A DNA stretch of 64,000 nucleotides from Pelagicoccus sp. SDUM812005 (GTDB taxonomy: Bacteria; Verrucomicrobiota; Verrucomicrobiia; Opitutales; Opitutaceae), in contig NZ_JARXIA010000015.1 in assembly GCF_031127875.1 (NCBI RefSeq), positions 1 through 64,000 on the forward strand. Reading direction: 5' to 3'. The notes under the pieces are model-generated. The model saw only the letters and a list, made by a program, of their open reading frames with translations, did not search any database and was not told the origin of the DNA. How positions within the stretch are numbered: the first letter of the stretch is position 1; every line of letters begins with the position of its first letter. Positions 9,908-17,897 of the stretch are shown here, one piece after another. The translations under genes were made by a program, and so were the position numbers.

Positions 9908-10630
9908 ATGCATCAAATGTACGATCGATCCGCTGCATATTACGACCTCATCTATCGGGAGCTGAAAGATTACCGGTTGGAAGCGGAGAAGATCGACACC
10001 CTGCTAAAGCGCTTCGACTCATCGGCCTCCCGGCTGCTCGACGTCGGCTGCGGCACCGGCGAGCACGCGAAGCGCCTTTCCCAGGATCACGGATACAAGG
10101 TCGACGGCGTGGACATCGAACCGACGTTCGTCGAAATCTCACAAGAGAAAAATCCCGAAGGCCGGTTCGTCACCGCGGACATGAAGGACTTCGATCTGGG
10201 ACGCAGCTACGACGCCCTCCTCTGCCTCTTCAGCTCCATCGGATACTCCGGATCGCTCGAGGGGCTCCGCCAGAGCTTCCGCTGCTTCGCCCGCCACTTG
10301 AAGCGAAACGGACTGCTCCTTTGCGAGCCATGGGTCGACAGCGACCACTGGTCCCCCGGGCTCATCGACACCACCGAAACCCGCGACCCCGCGAGCGGCC
10401 TCGAAATCAAGCGCGTACGGGAGGCCAGCACGGAGGGAAAGCAATCCGTCCTATCGATAACCTACACCGTCGCGGTCGACGGACGGAGCGAATCCTTCGC
10501 CGAAACCCATCGCCTCGGGCTTTTCAGCAAAGCGGAAACGAACGAAGCGCTCGAGCAGGCAGGCTTCGAATTGCTCTCCGACAACTTCGACCCAATACGA
10601 GGCCGGCTCTTCGTCGCCACTAGGCGATAA
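9908..10630 (+). CDS. Class I SAM-dependent methyltransferase
   Basis: 240 residues. Motif I is RLLDVGCGTGEHA near residues 38-50 and the acidic motif II is VDGVDIEP, giving a canonical Rossmann-fold SAM-binding site; LLCLFSSIGY lies at motif IV. The N-terminal MYDRSAAYYDLIYRELKDY resembles the small N,N-dimethyltransferases of the sugar-modifying DesVI/TylM1 type, but the same opening occurs in many uncharacterised enzymes, so the substrate is unknown. The ATG at 9908 is used; an internal ATG three codons on is equally plausible. The gene stands alone on the plus strand, divergent from the peptide importer. Confidence 0.88.
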   Translation: MHQMYDRSAAYYDLIYRELKDYRLEAEKIDTLLKRFDSSASRLLDVGCGTGEHAKRLSQDHGYKVDGVDIEPTFVEISQEKNPEGRFVTADMKDFDLGRSYDALLCLFSSIGYSGSLEGLRQSFRCFARHLKRNGLLLCEPWVDSDHWSPGLIDTTETRDPASGLEIKRVREASTEGKQSVLSITYTVAVDGRSESFAETHRLGLFSKAETNEALEQAGFELLSDNFDPIRGRLFVATRR

Positions 10631-10998
10631 TCTCCATGCAGTTGGCATCGGATCAGAGTCAGCTACAACAAATACAAGTCGCCGCGCCGAAGCAGGATCG
10701 CTCTGAGCAAAAATAAAGCCCGGCCCCCGAAGAGGCCGGACTTCTCCCAAACAACATAAAGAAATTCGAGCTTTGCCGAGCAGGACTCACATCCTTCTAA
10801 GCAATAATCTTTGCATAGAAACAACCAATAGGGATATCGGGATTTGGAGCAAATCGATTGCGATTCGAGTTGTAAAAAATTTGATATTTTACAGGATTTT
10901 TAAGCTTTTTACGCCCTACTTAAGGGTTAAAAATCACGGCAAAAAAGAGTAACCCTATCAGGTTTTGGCGATCGCCGCAGCGCAGCCGCCCAAGAGCC
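10631..10998. other. Non-coding interval with inverted repeat
   Basis: No gene supported. Contents: a minus-strand terminator hairpin (listed separately), an AT-rich block around 10870-10910, and a perfect 7-bp inverted repeat AGGGTTA (10923-10929) / TAACCCT (10950-10956). The mscS stop codon is at 10999, so up to 255 bases lie between mscS and the only clear terminator in its direction. Confidence 0.5.
10716..10743 (-). terminator. Rho-independent terminator (minus strand)
   Basis: A GC-rich stem AAGCCCGGCC / GGCCGGACTT (one mismatch) with an 8-base loop. Read on the minus strand it is followed by TTTATTTTT, while the plus side has no T-run, so it acts in the mscS direction. It lies about 255 bases beyond the mscS stop. 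Confidence 0.8.
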
Positions 10999-12246
10999 CT
11001 ACTTTTCCGCCGAAAACGGCAGCGAACCGCCCTCGATATGCACTGTGCGGGTCGGGAAAGCGATGGACGAACCGCGGGCCTCCACGGCCTTCATGATCTT
11101 CAGGTTGATCCGCTGGCGGATGTCCATATGGGCCAGCCAGGCGGTCGTGGAAGTGAAGTAGTAGACCAGGATTTGCAGGGCGCTTTCCCCGAAGTCGGTG
11201 AAGTTGACCAAAATGAAATCCTGGTTCACGCCCTCGTCCTCGCGAAGCAGCTGGCGGATATCTTCCACCAGCCCCTCCATGTTTTCCGGAGAGGTGCTGT
11301 AGGTCACTCCCACGTACTGCTTGACGCGCCGCTTGGGCATGCGGCTCCAGTTTTCGATGATCTCGTTGGCCAGCACCTTGTTGGGAATGGTCAAGAGCGA
11401 CTTCGACCAAGTCCGCACCTTGGTGGAGCGCAGGCCGATCTCCTCCACGTCGCCGTCCACCCGGCTGCCCACCTGGATCCAGTCCCCCACCTTGAAGGGA
11501 CGGTCCGCCACGATGCTCACCGACCCGAAGAAATTAGAAAGCGACTCCTGAGCCGCCAAAGCCAAGGCTAAGCCCCCGATCCCCATGCCGGCCAGCAGCG
11601 AGCCGACCGAGTAGCCCAGGTTCTGCACCACCAGCACCACCGCGACCACGATGAGGAAGATGCGGGCCGTCTTCTTGATCAGCGGGATAAAGTGGTAGAC
11701 CCCCATGTCCCTCTCCCGCGCCACGTCGACCATCACTTCGGCCATCACGTCCACCACCCGCAAGAGGCCCCAGAAGAGCACCGTCATGGTCGAGGCCTGG
11801 AAGATTCTTAAAATCACGATATCCATCCCCGGCGACAAGCTGAGCACCGAGATGGAGAGGAAAAAGCCGATGACGTAAGCCATCGCTCCGATCGGACCGG
11901 TCAAGGCAGGAATCAGCTTGTCGTCGAAGGCCCACGAAGTCCGCTCCGCCGCCCGGTGAAACCAACGAACATAGATACCCAATACGATCTTGCGCACCAC
12001 GAAGGTGGCCAGCAGCAAGATGAAAAACACCGCGAGGCGAGCCCCGGAATTGCCCCCGAAGTCCAAGTCGGTCAGCTGGCTGAGCTGATCCATCATCTGC
12101 TCCCGAGCCGAAGCAAATTCGTTCGCCCCCAACACCGGCTCCACTTCCGCGGGCTCGCTCTCGGCCTCCGCCTCCTGCCCGAGAGCAAGCGAAGCAAAAG
12201 ACAGACTTAGGAACCAAAACGCCAGGGCTAGGAATTTCCGAATCAT
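10999..12246 (-). CDS. MscS-family mechanosensitive ion channel
   Basis: About 415 residues from the ATG at 12246, which directly begins a signal peptide (MIRKFLALAFWFLSLSFASLALGQ); the frame remains open to 12336 but that extension has no signal logic. Three membrane segments precede the MscS pore helix (SLLAGMGIGGLALALAAQESLSNFFG, near residues 210-235, rich in the Gly/Ala packing pattern) and then the beta domain begins with VADRPFKVGDWIQV. The cytoplasmic vestibule domain follows. It should open on hypo-osmotic shock in the inner membrane. It is preceded by a terminator from the hsp20 unit, so it is probably its own transcription unit. Confidence 0.93.
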   Translation of the reverse strand: MIRKFLALAFWFLSLSFASLALGQEAEAESEPAEVEPVLGANEFASAREQMMDQLSQLTDLDFGGNSGARLAVFFILLLATFVVRKIVLGIYVRWFHRAAERTSWAFDDKLIPALTGPIGAMAYVIGFFLSISVLSLSPGMDIVILRIFQASTMTVLFWGLLRVVDVMAEVMVDVARERDMGVYHFIPLIKKTARIFLIVVAVVLVVQNLGYSVGSLLAGMGIGGLALALAAQESLSNFFGSVSIVADRPFKVGDWIQVGSRVDGDVEEIGLRSTKVRTWSKSLLTIPNKVLANEIIENWSRMPKRRVKQYVGVTYSTSPENMEGLVEDIRQLLREDEGVNQDFILVNFTDFGESALQILVYYFTSTTAWLAHMDIRQRINLKIMKAVEARGSSIAFPTRTVHIEGGSLPFSAEK

Positions 12247-12290
12247 CGCCACAAAGCACAAAAGCCCGGAGACACTCGACACAAGCACGA

Positions 12291-12322
12291 AAAAGCCGGC
12301 CCCGCTTCCGCAGGACCGGCTT
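12291..12322 (-). terminator. Rho-independent terminator after hsp20 unit
   Basis: Stem AAGCCGG / CCGGCTT with a 16-base partly paired loop. On the minus strand the stem is followed by TTTTT (CCGGCTTTTTCGTG). It sits 32 bases beyond the stop of the distal hsp20 gene and upstream of mscS. Confidence 0.85.
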
Positions 12323-12353
12323 CCCTCCTGATCCATCTACCCCTGACGGACCG

Positions 12354-12761
12354 CTAAGCGATAGCGATCCGGCGAGGCTTCTTTTCCTCTGCTTTTCCAA
12401 AAGTGAGCTTCAACACCCCGTCCTGCAGTTCGGCCGAAATTTTGCCCGCATCCACCGCGTCGCCCAGCTCCAGATTCAGGCGATAGGTCAAGCCGTCCTC
12501 CGCCACGCCGGCCAGCGGGCTCCAGTCCGCGCGATCCTTCCAGCCGCGAGCGGCGGAGATTTCCAAAACACCGTCCGCAACCGAAAGCTCGACCCCGTCC
12601 TTGGGCACGCCCGGGAGATCAACCTCCGCGGTATACTGCGTATCCAATTCGCGAACACGGTACTGAGGTCGCGCGAAGCGTCGCTTTTCCCCCGAGGTCG
12701 CATCGCGCGACGCGGTCGAGCATTCCGGTTGCTGAGTTTTGGTGATGTTGAGTAAAGTCAT
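12354..12761 (-). CDS. Hsp20/alpha-crystallin small heat-shock protein
   Basis: 135 residues. The alpha-crystallin domain spans roughly residues 32-130: EVDLPGVPKDGVELSVADGVLEISA is the first half, with the usual A-x-L-x-DGVL-x-L signature as AELQDGVLKLTF near the end. ATP-independent holdase that limits aggregation of unfolded proteins. It lies 49 bases after a second hsp20 gene, probably in one operon, and has a short C-terminal tail ending RRIAIA that carries the I-x-I motif used for oligomerisation. N-terminal 30 residues are divergent from its neighbour, so the two probably form different oligomers. Confidence 0.95.
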   Translation of the reverse strand: MTLLNITKTQQPECSTASRDATSGEKRRFARPQYRVRELDTQYTAEVDLPGVPKDGVELSVADGVLEISAARGWKDRADWSPLAGVAEDGLTYRLNLELGDAVDAGKISAELQDGVLKLTFGKAEEKKPRRIAIA

Positions 12762-12810
12762 GATAGATAGATTTGGTTTCGATTTAGTATTCGTTTCTTC
12801 GAGACGGAGC

Positions 12811-13266
12811 TTAGTTGATTGAAATGGAGCGCGGCTGAGCCTTTTCGGTTTTCGGCAAAGTCAGGCTGAGCACTCCATCTTCGAAGCGCCCGGAGATGCC
12901 CGCTTCCGACACTCCTTCCGGCACGCGAAAAGCCTTCTCGTAGCGAACTTCCTTCGCCTGCTCCGAGCCCGCGGCTTCCAGCTTGCGCACCGCGGAAACC
13001 GTGACCGTGCCGTCCTCCAGCTCGATGCTCGCGTCTTCCTTCTTCACTCCCGGCAAATCGACGCGGACCAGATAGGCATCCGCCTTCTCGTACCAGCGAA
13101 GCTTCGCGTCCTGAGCTCGCTGCCCTTGGGCAGACACGCCTTCCTGCACGTCGAAGAAAGAAGGCAATCCAGCGAAGATGGTATCCAGCTGCTTTTCAAG
13201 GTCTCCCAAGCCGAGCGGCCAGTGGAGAGCGTTAGGACGAGTATTGTTTGTTCTTAGGTATGTCAT
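12811..13266 (-). CDS. Hsp20/alpha-crystallin small heat-shock protein
   Basis: 151 residues from the ATG at 13266, which follows a strong AAGGAGGAAAAAACA ribosome site; the longer reading frame to 13338 is rejected on that basis. The alpha-crystallin domain covers about residues 50-148 (RVDLPGVKKEDASIELEDGTVTVSA, then GRFEDGVLSLTLPKTEKAQPRSISIN in outline), ending with an I-x-I motif. First gene of a two-gene hsp20 unit, divergent from the PatB/MalY gene. A 253-bp divergent promoter region with a perfect 8-bp inverted repeat lies upstream, but no CIRCE element was seen. Confidence 0.95.
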   Translation of the reverse strand: MTYLRTNNTRPNALHWPLGLGDLEKQLDTIFAGLPSFFDVQEGVSAQGQRAQDAKLRWYEKADAYLVRVDLPGVKKEDASIELEDGTVTVSAVRKLEAAGSEQAKEVRYEKAFRVPEGVSEAGISGRFEDGVLSLTLPKTEKAQPRSISIN

Positions 13267-13406
13267 TGTTTTTTCCTCCTTATTAAATTCAAGCGAGTGA
13301 TGTGATGCCGCCACTGTTGCACATCCAATACCAACCACCTAAAAGCGCTCTCCCTATTAACCTTCAACGACTTGCAAAACCCACCCCAGAACAAGCGAGT
13401 CAGAAT

Positions 13407-13436
13407 GTCCCACTTAAACCAACATTCGAGTGGGAC
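13407..13436. promoter_or_regulatory. Inverted repeat between divergent hsp20 and patB genes
   Basis: Perfect 8-bp repeat GTCCCACT (13407-13414) / AGTGGGAC (13429-13436) with a 14-base spacer, in the 253-bp divergent interval 13267-13519. It is not a CIRCE sequence. It could be an operator or a leader hairpin. A second short palindrome GCCCCC-CT-GGGGGC follows at 13449-13462. Confidence 0.45.
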
Positions 13437-13519
13437 AGTCCCGCCAATGCCCCCCTGGGGGCGGCCCACGACTTTCCCATTTACAAGCTCCCCGCGATTC
13501 TCCTCTTTGCTCAGCAGAT

Positions 13520-14674
13520 ATGAGCACGCAGCTATCCATTTTCGACACCGTCTACGACCGCACTGAAACCGACAGCCAGAAATGGCAAAAGTACGAGGGC
13601 AAGGACATCCTGCCCATGTGGGTGGCCGACATGGATTTCCACGCACCCGAGGTCGTGCTCGACGCCCTGCACGAGCGCATCGACCACGGCATCTTCGGCT
13701 ACGCCCGCCCCGAGCCCTCCTGCACCGAAGCCGTCATCGAAATGCTGGACCGCGAATACGGTTGGAAAATCGATCCTAGCTGGCTGGTCTGGCTTCCCGG
13801 CCTGGTAGTGGGGCTCAACATCGCCAGCCGTGCCTTTTGCGAGCCGCAGCACGAAGTGCTCACCACCACCCCGATCTACCCGCCCTTCATCTTCGGGCCT
13901 AAATTCCAGAAGCGACCTGTAGTCAAAGCCCAGATGGCCCTCGACGGCGACCGCTACGTGATCGACTGGGACGCCCTCGAAGCCGCCGTCACTCCCGAGA
14001 CCAAGCTCTTCCTCTTCTGCAATCCGCACAACCCTTGCGCCCGCGTCTTCGAGCGCGAGGAACTGCTCAAGGTCATCGACTTCTGCGAACGCCACGACCT
14101 GATCTGCTGCTCCGACGAGATCCACTGCGAACTGGTGCTCGACGGCCGCAAGCACATCCCGCTCGCCTCCGTATCGGAAAAGGCCAAGGAGCGGGTCTTC
14201 ACCTTCATCGCCCCGAGCAAGACCTACAACCTCGCTGGACTCGGCTGCTCCATCGCCATCATCCCCGACGAAAAGCTGCGCAACCGTTTCGTCACCGCGA
14301 GCCGCGGCATCATGGCCGAAGTCAACAACCTCGGCTACGTCGCCTGCGAAGCGGCCTACCGCTACGCCCAGGACTGGCGCGACGAGCTACAGGCCTACCT
14401 CGCCGGAAACCGCGACTTCATCCACGACTTCGTCAAGCGCGAGATCCCCGAGATCGGGCTCTACCAGCACGAAGCCACTTACCTCAGCTGGATGGACGTA
14501 TCCAAGCTCGACCTACAAAACCCGATCGCTCACTTCGAAAGCCACGGCATCGGCCTCAGCGACGGCGTCCCCTTCGACAGCAAGAAGCACGTGCGCCTCA
14601 ACTTCGGTTGCCCACGCTCCACCCTCGAAGAAGGCCTACGTCGCCTCAAAGCCGGCGTAGACGCCCTGCGGTAA
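13520..14674 (+). CDS. PatB/MalY-type pyridoxal-phosphate C-S lyase (cystathionine beta-lyase family)
   Basis: 384 residues from the ATG at 13520 (MSTQLSIFDTVYDR). Fold type I aminotransferase-like enzyme. The N-terminal DILPMWVADMDF block is diagnostic of the PatB/MalY subgroup, CNPHNPCARVF is the substrate/PLP Asn-Pro-His-Asn motif, CCSDEIHCELV holds the PLP-ring Asp, and SKTYNLAGLGCS holds the Schiff-base Lys. Expected reaction: beta-elimination of cystathionine or cysteine conjugates to pyruvate, ammonia and a thiol, in the cytosol. The frame extends upstream to 13430 but without homology-like sequence. Single gene, divergent from hsp20. Confidence 0.93.
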   Translation: MSTQLSIFDTVYDRTETDSQKWQKYEGKDILPMWVADMDFHAPEVVLDALHERIDHGIFGYARPEPSCTEAVIEMLDREYGWKIDPSWLVWLPGLVVGLNIASRAFCEPQHEVLTTTPIYPPFIFGPKFQKRPVVKAQMALDGDRYVIDWDALEAAVTPETKLFLFCNPHNPCARVFEREELLKVIDFCERHDLICCSDEIHCELVLDGRKHIPLASVSEKAKERVFTFIAPSKTYNLAGLGCSIAIIPDEKLRNRFVTASRGIMAEVNNLGYVACEAAYRYAQDWRDELQAYLAGNRDFIHDFVKREIPEIGLYQHEATYLSWMDVSKLDLQNPIAHFESHGIGLSDGVPFDSKKHVRLNFGCPRSTLEEGLRRLKAGVDALR

Positions 14675-14683
14675 GAGCCTCAC

Positions 14684-14730
14684 CCCGTAGCGCGGTGCTT
14701 TAGCCCGCGACCGCGCTGCAGGATCAATCG
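14684..14730 (+). repeat. REP-like palindromic repeat, copy 1
   Basis: Starts GTAGCGCGGTGCTTTAGCCC and continues GCGACCGCGCTG up to GATCAATCG. The core CGCGG-x-GCT-TT-AGC-CCGCG can fold into a hairpin. It lies between the convergent patB and 14745 genes. Related copies are at 42486-42530 and, inverted, at 58636-58677. Confidence 0.6.
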
Positions 14731-14744
14731 TCGAAACCAACCGC

Positions 14745-15389
14745 TCAAAGCTCCACGCTCGGCGTCGCTTTCCGTTCCGCCATATATAGCGACAGAGCGT
14801 CGCTAACGCAGGCAAGCAACAAGATCGCCTCCTGGAAGCGCAGGCGCTGCGGCTCGTGCTCCATGACGCCGAGCTCACGGTACTCGATAAAGCCCTTGGA
14901 GAGACGAATCGCTCCTGCGCGTTCCTGCTTCGCCAGAAACGGAAAGCGACGCGCTACATTATCGTCGCGCCACACCCGCTCCAAGTTTTCGGAGGAACGC
15001 AAAAGCACGCCCTCGTTTTCGAGGGCGAACGGCAACTCCTCGCCTCCCGAGAAACGCGCCCCCTCTTCCGTGCCCGGAAATTCGATACGAAATTCCAAAT
15101 CTTCGGCAAAAAGCGTTTCGAAAACGAGGGATGTCCAATCCGTCCGCACCTTTTCCTTCTTCAGAAAATGGCTGTAAAGGGAAAGCGGATACCCTCTGCT
15201 TTCCCCATGCAAGGAAAAGCGCTCGCCTATTCCCTTTCCCCAACGGCTTTGGGAAACACGACGCGCGAGGCCGAACCGCTTCTCGAGCACGTGGTACTGC
15301 TTGAGCATGCGTTCCTGTTGACGCCCCAGAAATCGAGGCAGCAACAATAGGATCGCCGCCGCGACCAGACCTGCGATAAGGATCGGCAT
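14745..15389 (-). CDS. Unrecognised membrane-anchored protein
   Basis: 214 residues, function not recognised. One N-terminal membrane segment (ILIAGLVAAAILLLLPRFLG) followed by a basic linker places the rest most likely in the cytoplasm. The remaining region is mixed alpha/beta with charged residues, no Cys motif and no catalytic signature I can name. A hydrophobic helix-like stretch near the C-terminus (EAILLLACVSDALSLYMA) may be amphipathic or membrane associated. It is the last of three small minus-strand genes downstream of flagellin (gaps of 13 and 9 bases upstream), so it may be co-transcribed with them. Confidence 0.75.
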   Translation of the reverse strand: MPILIAGLVAAAILLLLPRFLGRQQERMLKQYHVLEKRFGLARRVSQSRWGKGIGERFSLHGESRGYPLSLYSHFLKKEKVRTDWTSLVFETLFAEDLEFRIEFPGTEEGARFSGGEELPFALENEGVLLRSSENLERVWRDDNVARRFPFLAKQERAGAIRLSKGFIEYRELGVMEHEPQRLRFQEAILLLACVSDALSLYMAERKATPSVEL

Positions 15390-15402
15390 CTAGGAAACCG
15401 CT

Positions 15403-15612
15403 CTAGCGGCAATTCGCCACGAACATGCGGCTGCTGGTACCGCCGGCGCCGACTCGCACCGCGAAGGACGTATAGCACTTCGGGCAACGGCCCACGTAAG
15501 CGCCGCCGTCGTCGTTGAGGTAGAGCCGCCCGTAGCAATTGCAGCTGGCGAAACGCACTCCCAAAAATTTCTTGTTCTTATTCGTCGTCCTAAACGATGG
15601 CTGCATGGACAT
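15403..15612 (-). CDS. Small zinc-ribbon-like protein, unrecognised
   Basis: 69 residues with four Cys in two pairs: CNC near residue 24-26 and CPKC near residue 43-46, plus a further C near the C-terminus. The spacing suggests a zinc ribbon or iron-sulfur knuckle. A strong ribosome site AGGAGG lies 5 bases before the ATG at 15612, which supports that this short frame is real. The stretch GRLYLNDDGGAYVGRCPKC reads like a small beta-sheet ribbon. Function unknown; its neighbours on both sides are also unrecognised and it sits just downstream of flagellin. Confidence 0.75.
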   Translation of the reverse strand: MSMQPSFRTTNKNKKFLGVRFASCNCYGRLYLNDDGGAYVGRCPKCYTSFAVRVGAGGTSSRMFVANCR

Positions 15613-15621
15613 GATAGCCTC

Positions 15622-16113
15622 CTATTTTATAGCATATTCGAACTGGCTGGAAAGTACTTGCATGGCGCCGATGACGTTCGACCAAGAGTAGTCTTCCCGT
15701 GAATACGGTTCGTAGCACTCCACTACGCCCGACTCGCCGTCTCGCTGCCAGAGCATGAGGTAGTAGTCGAGACCGGCGCGGCCGTCGCTGTAGTTTTCGC
15801 AGGACGACAAGGTACGACTGTCAAGATAGTCGAGCGCGGGGTGCTTACGGTCGACCTGCGCTTGCAAGGCGTCCAGTTCGGGCTTGCTCGCCCCATCCGA
15901 ACCGAGGGTTTCAACCACTTCCCAAACCGCGCTCTTGTAGGCAGCGACCGTGAGGAGCGGTTGGTTTTCGTCCAAGACGAGCGAGTAAACCTTTTCCGGC
16001 CCCACCGCTGGCACGTGAATGAGAGCGATGTAGTCCTTGGTGAATCGGTTCGCAGCATTGCGAGGGACGAAGGTGAGGAGTGTCTTAAGATACTGGTCGA
16101 CTGCTGAAATCAT
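15622..16113 (-). CDS. Unrecognised soluble protein downstream of flagellin
   Basis: 163 residues without signal peptide or membrane segment. Mixed alpha/beta, with YIALIHVPAVGPEKVYSLVLDE in the first half and a Cys/Tyr/Trp-rich second half (SSCENYSDGRAGLDYYLMLW, VECYEPYSREDYSW). No family recognised. It begins 39 bases after the flagellin stop on the same strand with no clear terminator between, so read-through from fliC is possible. A flagellum-linked role is only a guess from position. Confidence 0.75.
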   Translation of the reverse strand: MISAVDQYLKTLLTFVPRNAANRFTKDYIALIHVPAVGPEKVYSLVLDENQPLLTVAAYKSAVWEVVETLGSDGASKPELDALQAQVDRKHPALDYLDSRTLSSCENYSDGRAGLDYYLMLWQRDGESGVVECYEPYSREDYSWSNVIGAMQVLSSQFEYAIK

Positions 16114-16152
16114 AAAAACGTGGGGATCTAGGTTACGAGTTGAGCCGAACGA

Positions 16153-17007
16153 CTAGTTCAACAGACGGAGCACCGTTTCCGGCAGCGAATTCGCTTGCGT
16201 AAGCATGGAGGTACCGGACTGCACGAGGATCTGGTACTTGGCCAGACGAGTCGATTCTTCCGCGACATCCACATCTCGGATACGCGAGTTTGCAGACTCG
16301 AGGTTTTGGCTTTGCGTCACCAATTGGGTATCCACAAACTCGAGACGCGACTGCAAGGAACCAATCTCGGAGCGGTTCTCGGCGATCTCCTGAATCGTCG
16401 CGGTTAGGTGAGCGATGGTCGAGGTTCCGGCTACAGACAGACCGTTGCTGTCAGTAAGCAGCTGAGCGAAGTAGGAGTCGCTGTCCTTCAAGTTCATGGC
16501 CGGGATGTTCATGAACTGGTCGCCCGTAGCTCCAACCACGGTCGGCAGGTCGCCACGATCGCCGAAGAGGCTGATTCCATTGAAGGTGCCGATCGGCTCC
16601 CCATCGATGGTCCAAGCAGGTTCATTGGCCCCAACCACGCTACGAAGCTGGTCCTTGAGCTGATCGAATTCCTGGGTGTAGAGCGCCTTGTCGCTGTCGT
16701 TCTTAGTGATGTCTCGAGTCATCATCGAGAGCTCACTCATACGGTTCAGCGTTTGCATCATACCTTGCAAGAAGCCGTCCGTGGTATGCAGCATGGACAT
16801 GGCGTTTTGCGTGTTCGTCCTTGCCGCCAAGACACGGGCGTTTTGCGCCTCGAGCTTTTCGGATACCGCTAGTCCGGCGGCATCGTCGGACGGGTTGATG
16901 ATTTTCGATCCTGAGCTTAGGCGAGCTAAGCTCTTGCTGAGCATAGCGGAGCTTCTTTGAAGACTGCTCGCCGCCTCAACTGCATTGGTGTTTGTATTAA
17001 TAACCAT
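16153..17007 (-). CDS. fliC: Flagellin
   Basis: 284 residues. Conserved N-terminal D0/D1 helices (SLQRSSAMLSKSLARLSSGSKI, INPSDDAAGLAVSEKLEAQ) and C-terminal D1/D0 (LESANSRIRDVDVAEESTRL, then QANSLPETVLRLLN) are both complete, while the exposed middle is only about 60-80 residues. It is therefore a short flagellin with a small or absent D2/D3 domain. Exported by the flagellar type III system to form the filament. The leader before the ATG contains AATGGAAGAGG, where ATGGA fits the ANGGA CsrA-binding core and overlaps the ribosome site. csrA and fliW lie immediately upstream, consistent with FliW-CsrA control of flagellin translation. Confidence 0.97.
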   Translation of the reverse strand: MVINTNTNAVEAASSLQRSSAMLSKSLARLSSGSKIINPSDDAAGLAVSEKLEAQNARVLAARTNTQNAMSMLHTTDGFLQGMMQTLNRMSELSMMTRDITKNDSDKALYTQEFDQLKDQLRSVVGANEPAWTIDGEPIGTFNGISLFGDRGDLPTVVGATGDQFMNIPAMNLKDSDSYFAQLLTDSNGLSVAGTSTIAHLTATIQEIAENRSEIGSLQSRLEFVDTQLVTQSQNLESANSRIRDVDVAEESTRLAKYQILVQSGTSMLTQANSLPETVLRLLN

Positions 17008-17071
17008 GATACGACCTCTTCCATTAGGTTAGTTGGGTTTACTAGCTGTGGCTGAACTTCTCGCGAACGCA

Positions 17072-17374
17072 TCATGCGTCCTGGTTGTGCGAGAGGCCTG
17101 CCGTTTGTTTTGACTGCTTCTTCGATGCCAGGCTTTTGGCCAGACCGGAGAGCTTTGGCTTGGCTGGCTGGACGCCTGCCGCCACGACGGGTGTCGCGAT
17201 CGCTTCCTGGTTGGTCTTTTGCATCTCTTCGAAGAGTTCTTTGCGAACGATCGGTACGGAACGCGGAGCGTCTATGCCGATCTTCACGGTGTCCCCGTCT
17301 ATACGGGTGATCTTTATCTCGATGTTCTCGGCGATGACGATCGCCTCGTTCACTTTGCGGGAAAGTATTAGCAT
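17072..17374 (-). CDS. csrA: Carbon storage regulator CsrA with C-terminal extension
   Basis: 100 residues. The first 55 or so are canonical CsrA ([14 protein letters not shown], then [29 protein letters not shown], cited in parts), including the Arg/Val region used in RNA binding. The usual CsrA length is about 60-75; here a 40-residue tail rich in Ala, Lys, Gln and Ser follows ([18 protein letters not shown]). RNA-binding regulator expected to block flagellin translation until FliW titrates it. The ATG is preceded by AAGGAAGGA, a strong ribosome site that also contains AAGGA, compatible with autoregulation. It sits between fliW and fliC. Confidence 0.97.
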   Translation of the reverse strand: MLILSRKVNEAIVIAENIEIKITRIDGDTVKIGIDAPRSVPIVRKELFEEMQKTNQEAIATPVVAAGVQPAKPKLSGLAKSLASKKQSKQTAGLSHNQDA

Positions 17375-17407
17375 GTCGGAGTCCTTCCTTGGGGGCTGCT
17401 GTTTCGT

Positions 17408-17857
17408 TTAGGATGCCACGGCGCTCTCTGACAGCAACGGATGTCGGGCAGAGAACTTCATGTAGTTGGCGGCGATCAGCTGCTTGCCCGTGAGGGTCCG
17501 GCGGTTGAGTACGATAGGTCCGACTAGATTTACGGTAGCCGACTCGATGTCGTCGTCCTTGAGGGTGACGATATTGAGGATGAGTGCGTCTTCGGAGCAG
17601 TGGATGTCGAGCTTGTCGGCGTCCGCGTCCGCGATCTCCACGTCGTAGTCGTTGAGAATCTTGGAGGGCTCGATGACCACGAAAGCGAGCTCGTGGCGGT
17701 CGATGCAACGGATCCACATGAAGGGCTCTTCTTCTTCGTTGATGAGCAACTCGAAGCGAGTAGCGTCCTCCAAACCGATCAAGCCTGCAGGGAGCTCAAA
17801 CTCCATCGGCTTGATCCAAACTTCTTTTTCCGTCCGGGATTCGGGTGCGACTTTCAT
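17408..17857 (-). CDS. fliW: Flagellar assembly factor FliW
   Basis: 149 residues of the FliW family: LPAGLIGLEDATRFELL is the typical opening block, PFMWIRCIDRHELAFVVIEP the central one, and TVNLVGPIVLNRRTLTGKQLI the C-terminal one (quoted as markers). FliW binds CsrA allosterically and flagellin, linking flagellin secretion to translation. Its place directly before csrA and fliC is the standard arrangement. It follows flgL by 40 bases with no terminator, so it is likely part of the flgF-to-fliC unit. Confidence 0.95.
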   Translation of the reverse strand: MKVAPESRTEKEVWIKPMEFELPAGLIGLEDATRFELLINEEEEPFMWIRCIDRHELAFVVIEPSKILNDYDVEIADADADKLDIHCSEDALILNIVTLKDDDIESATVNLVGPIVLNRRTLTGKQLIAANYMKFSARHPLLSESAVAS

Positions 17858-17897
17858 GAATAAGGTGGTCTAGGTGGGTGTTAGGCGTCGTGGACTA

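Noticed and set aside
17067-17079. Palindrome ACGCAT-C-ATGCGT at the csrA stop
   Set aside because: Short, lacks a T-run, overlaps coding sequence; not enough for a terminator or operator call.
17110-17135. TGGCATCGAAGAAGC inside csrA as a sigma-54 promoter for fliC
   Set aside because: GG and GC spacing fits, but TTGC is AAGC and the site is inside a coding sequence about 120 bases from fliC.
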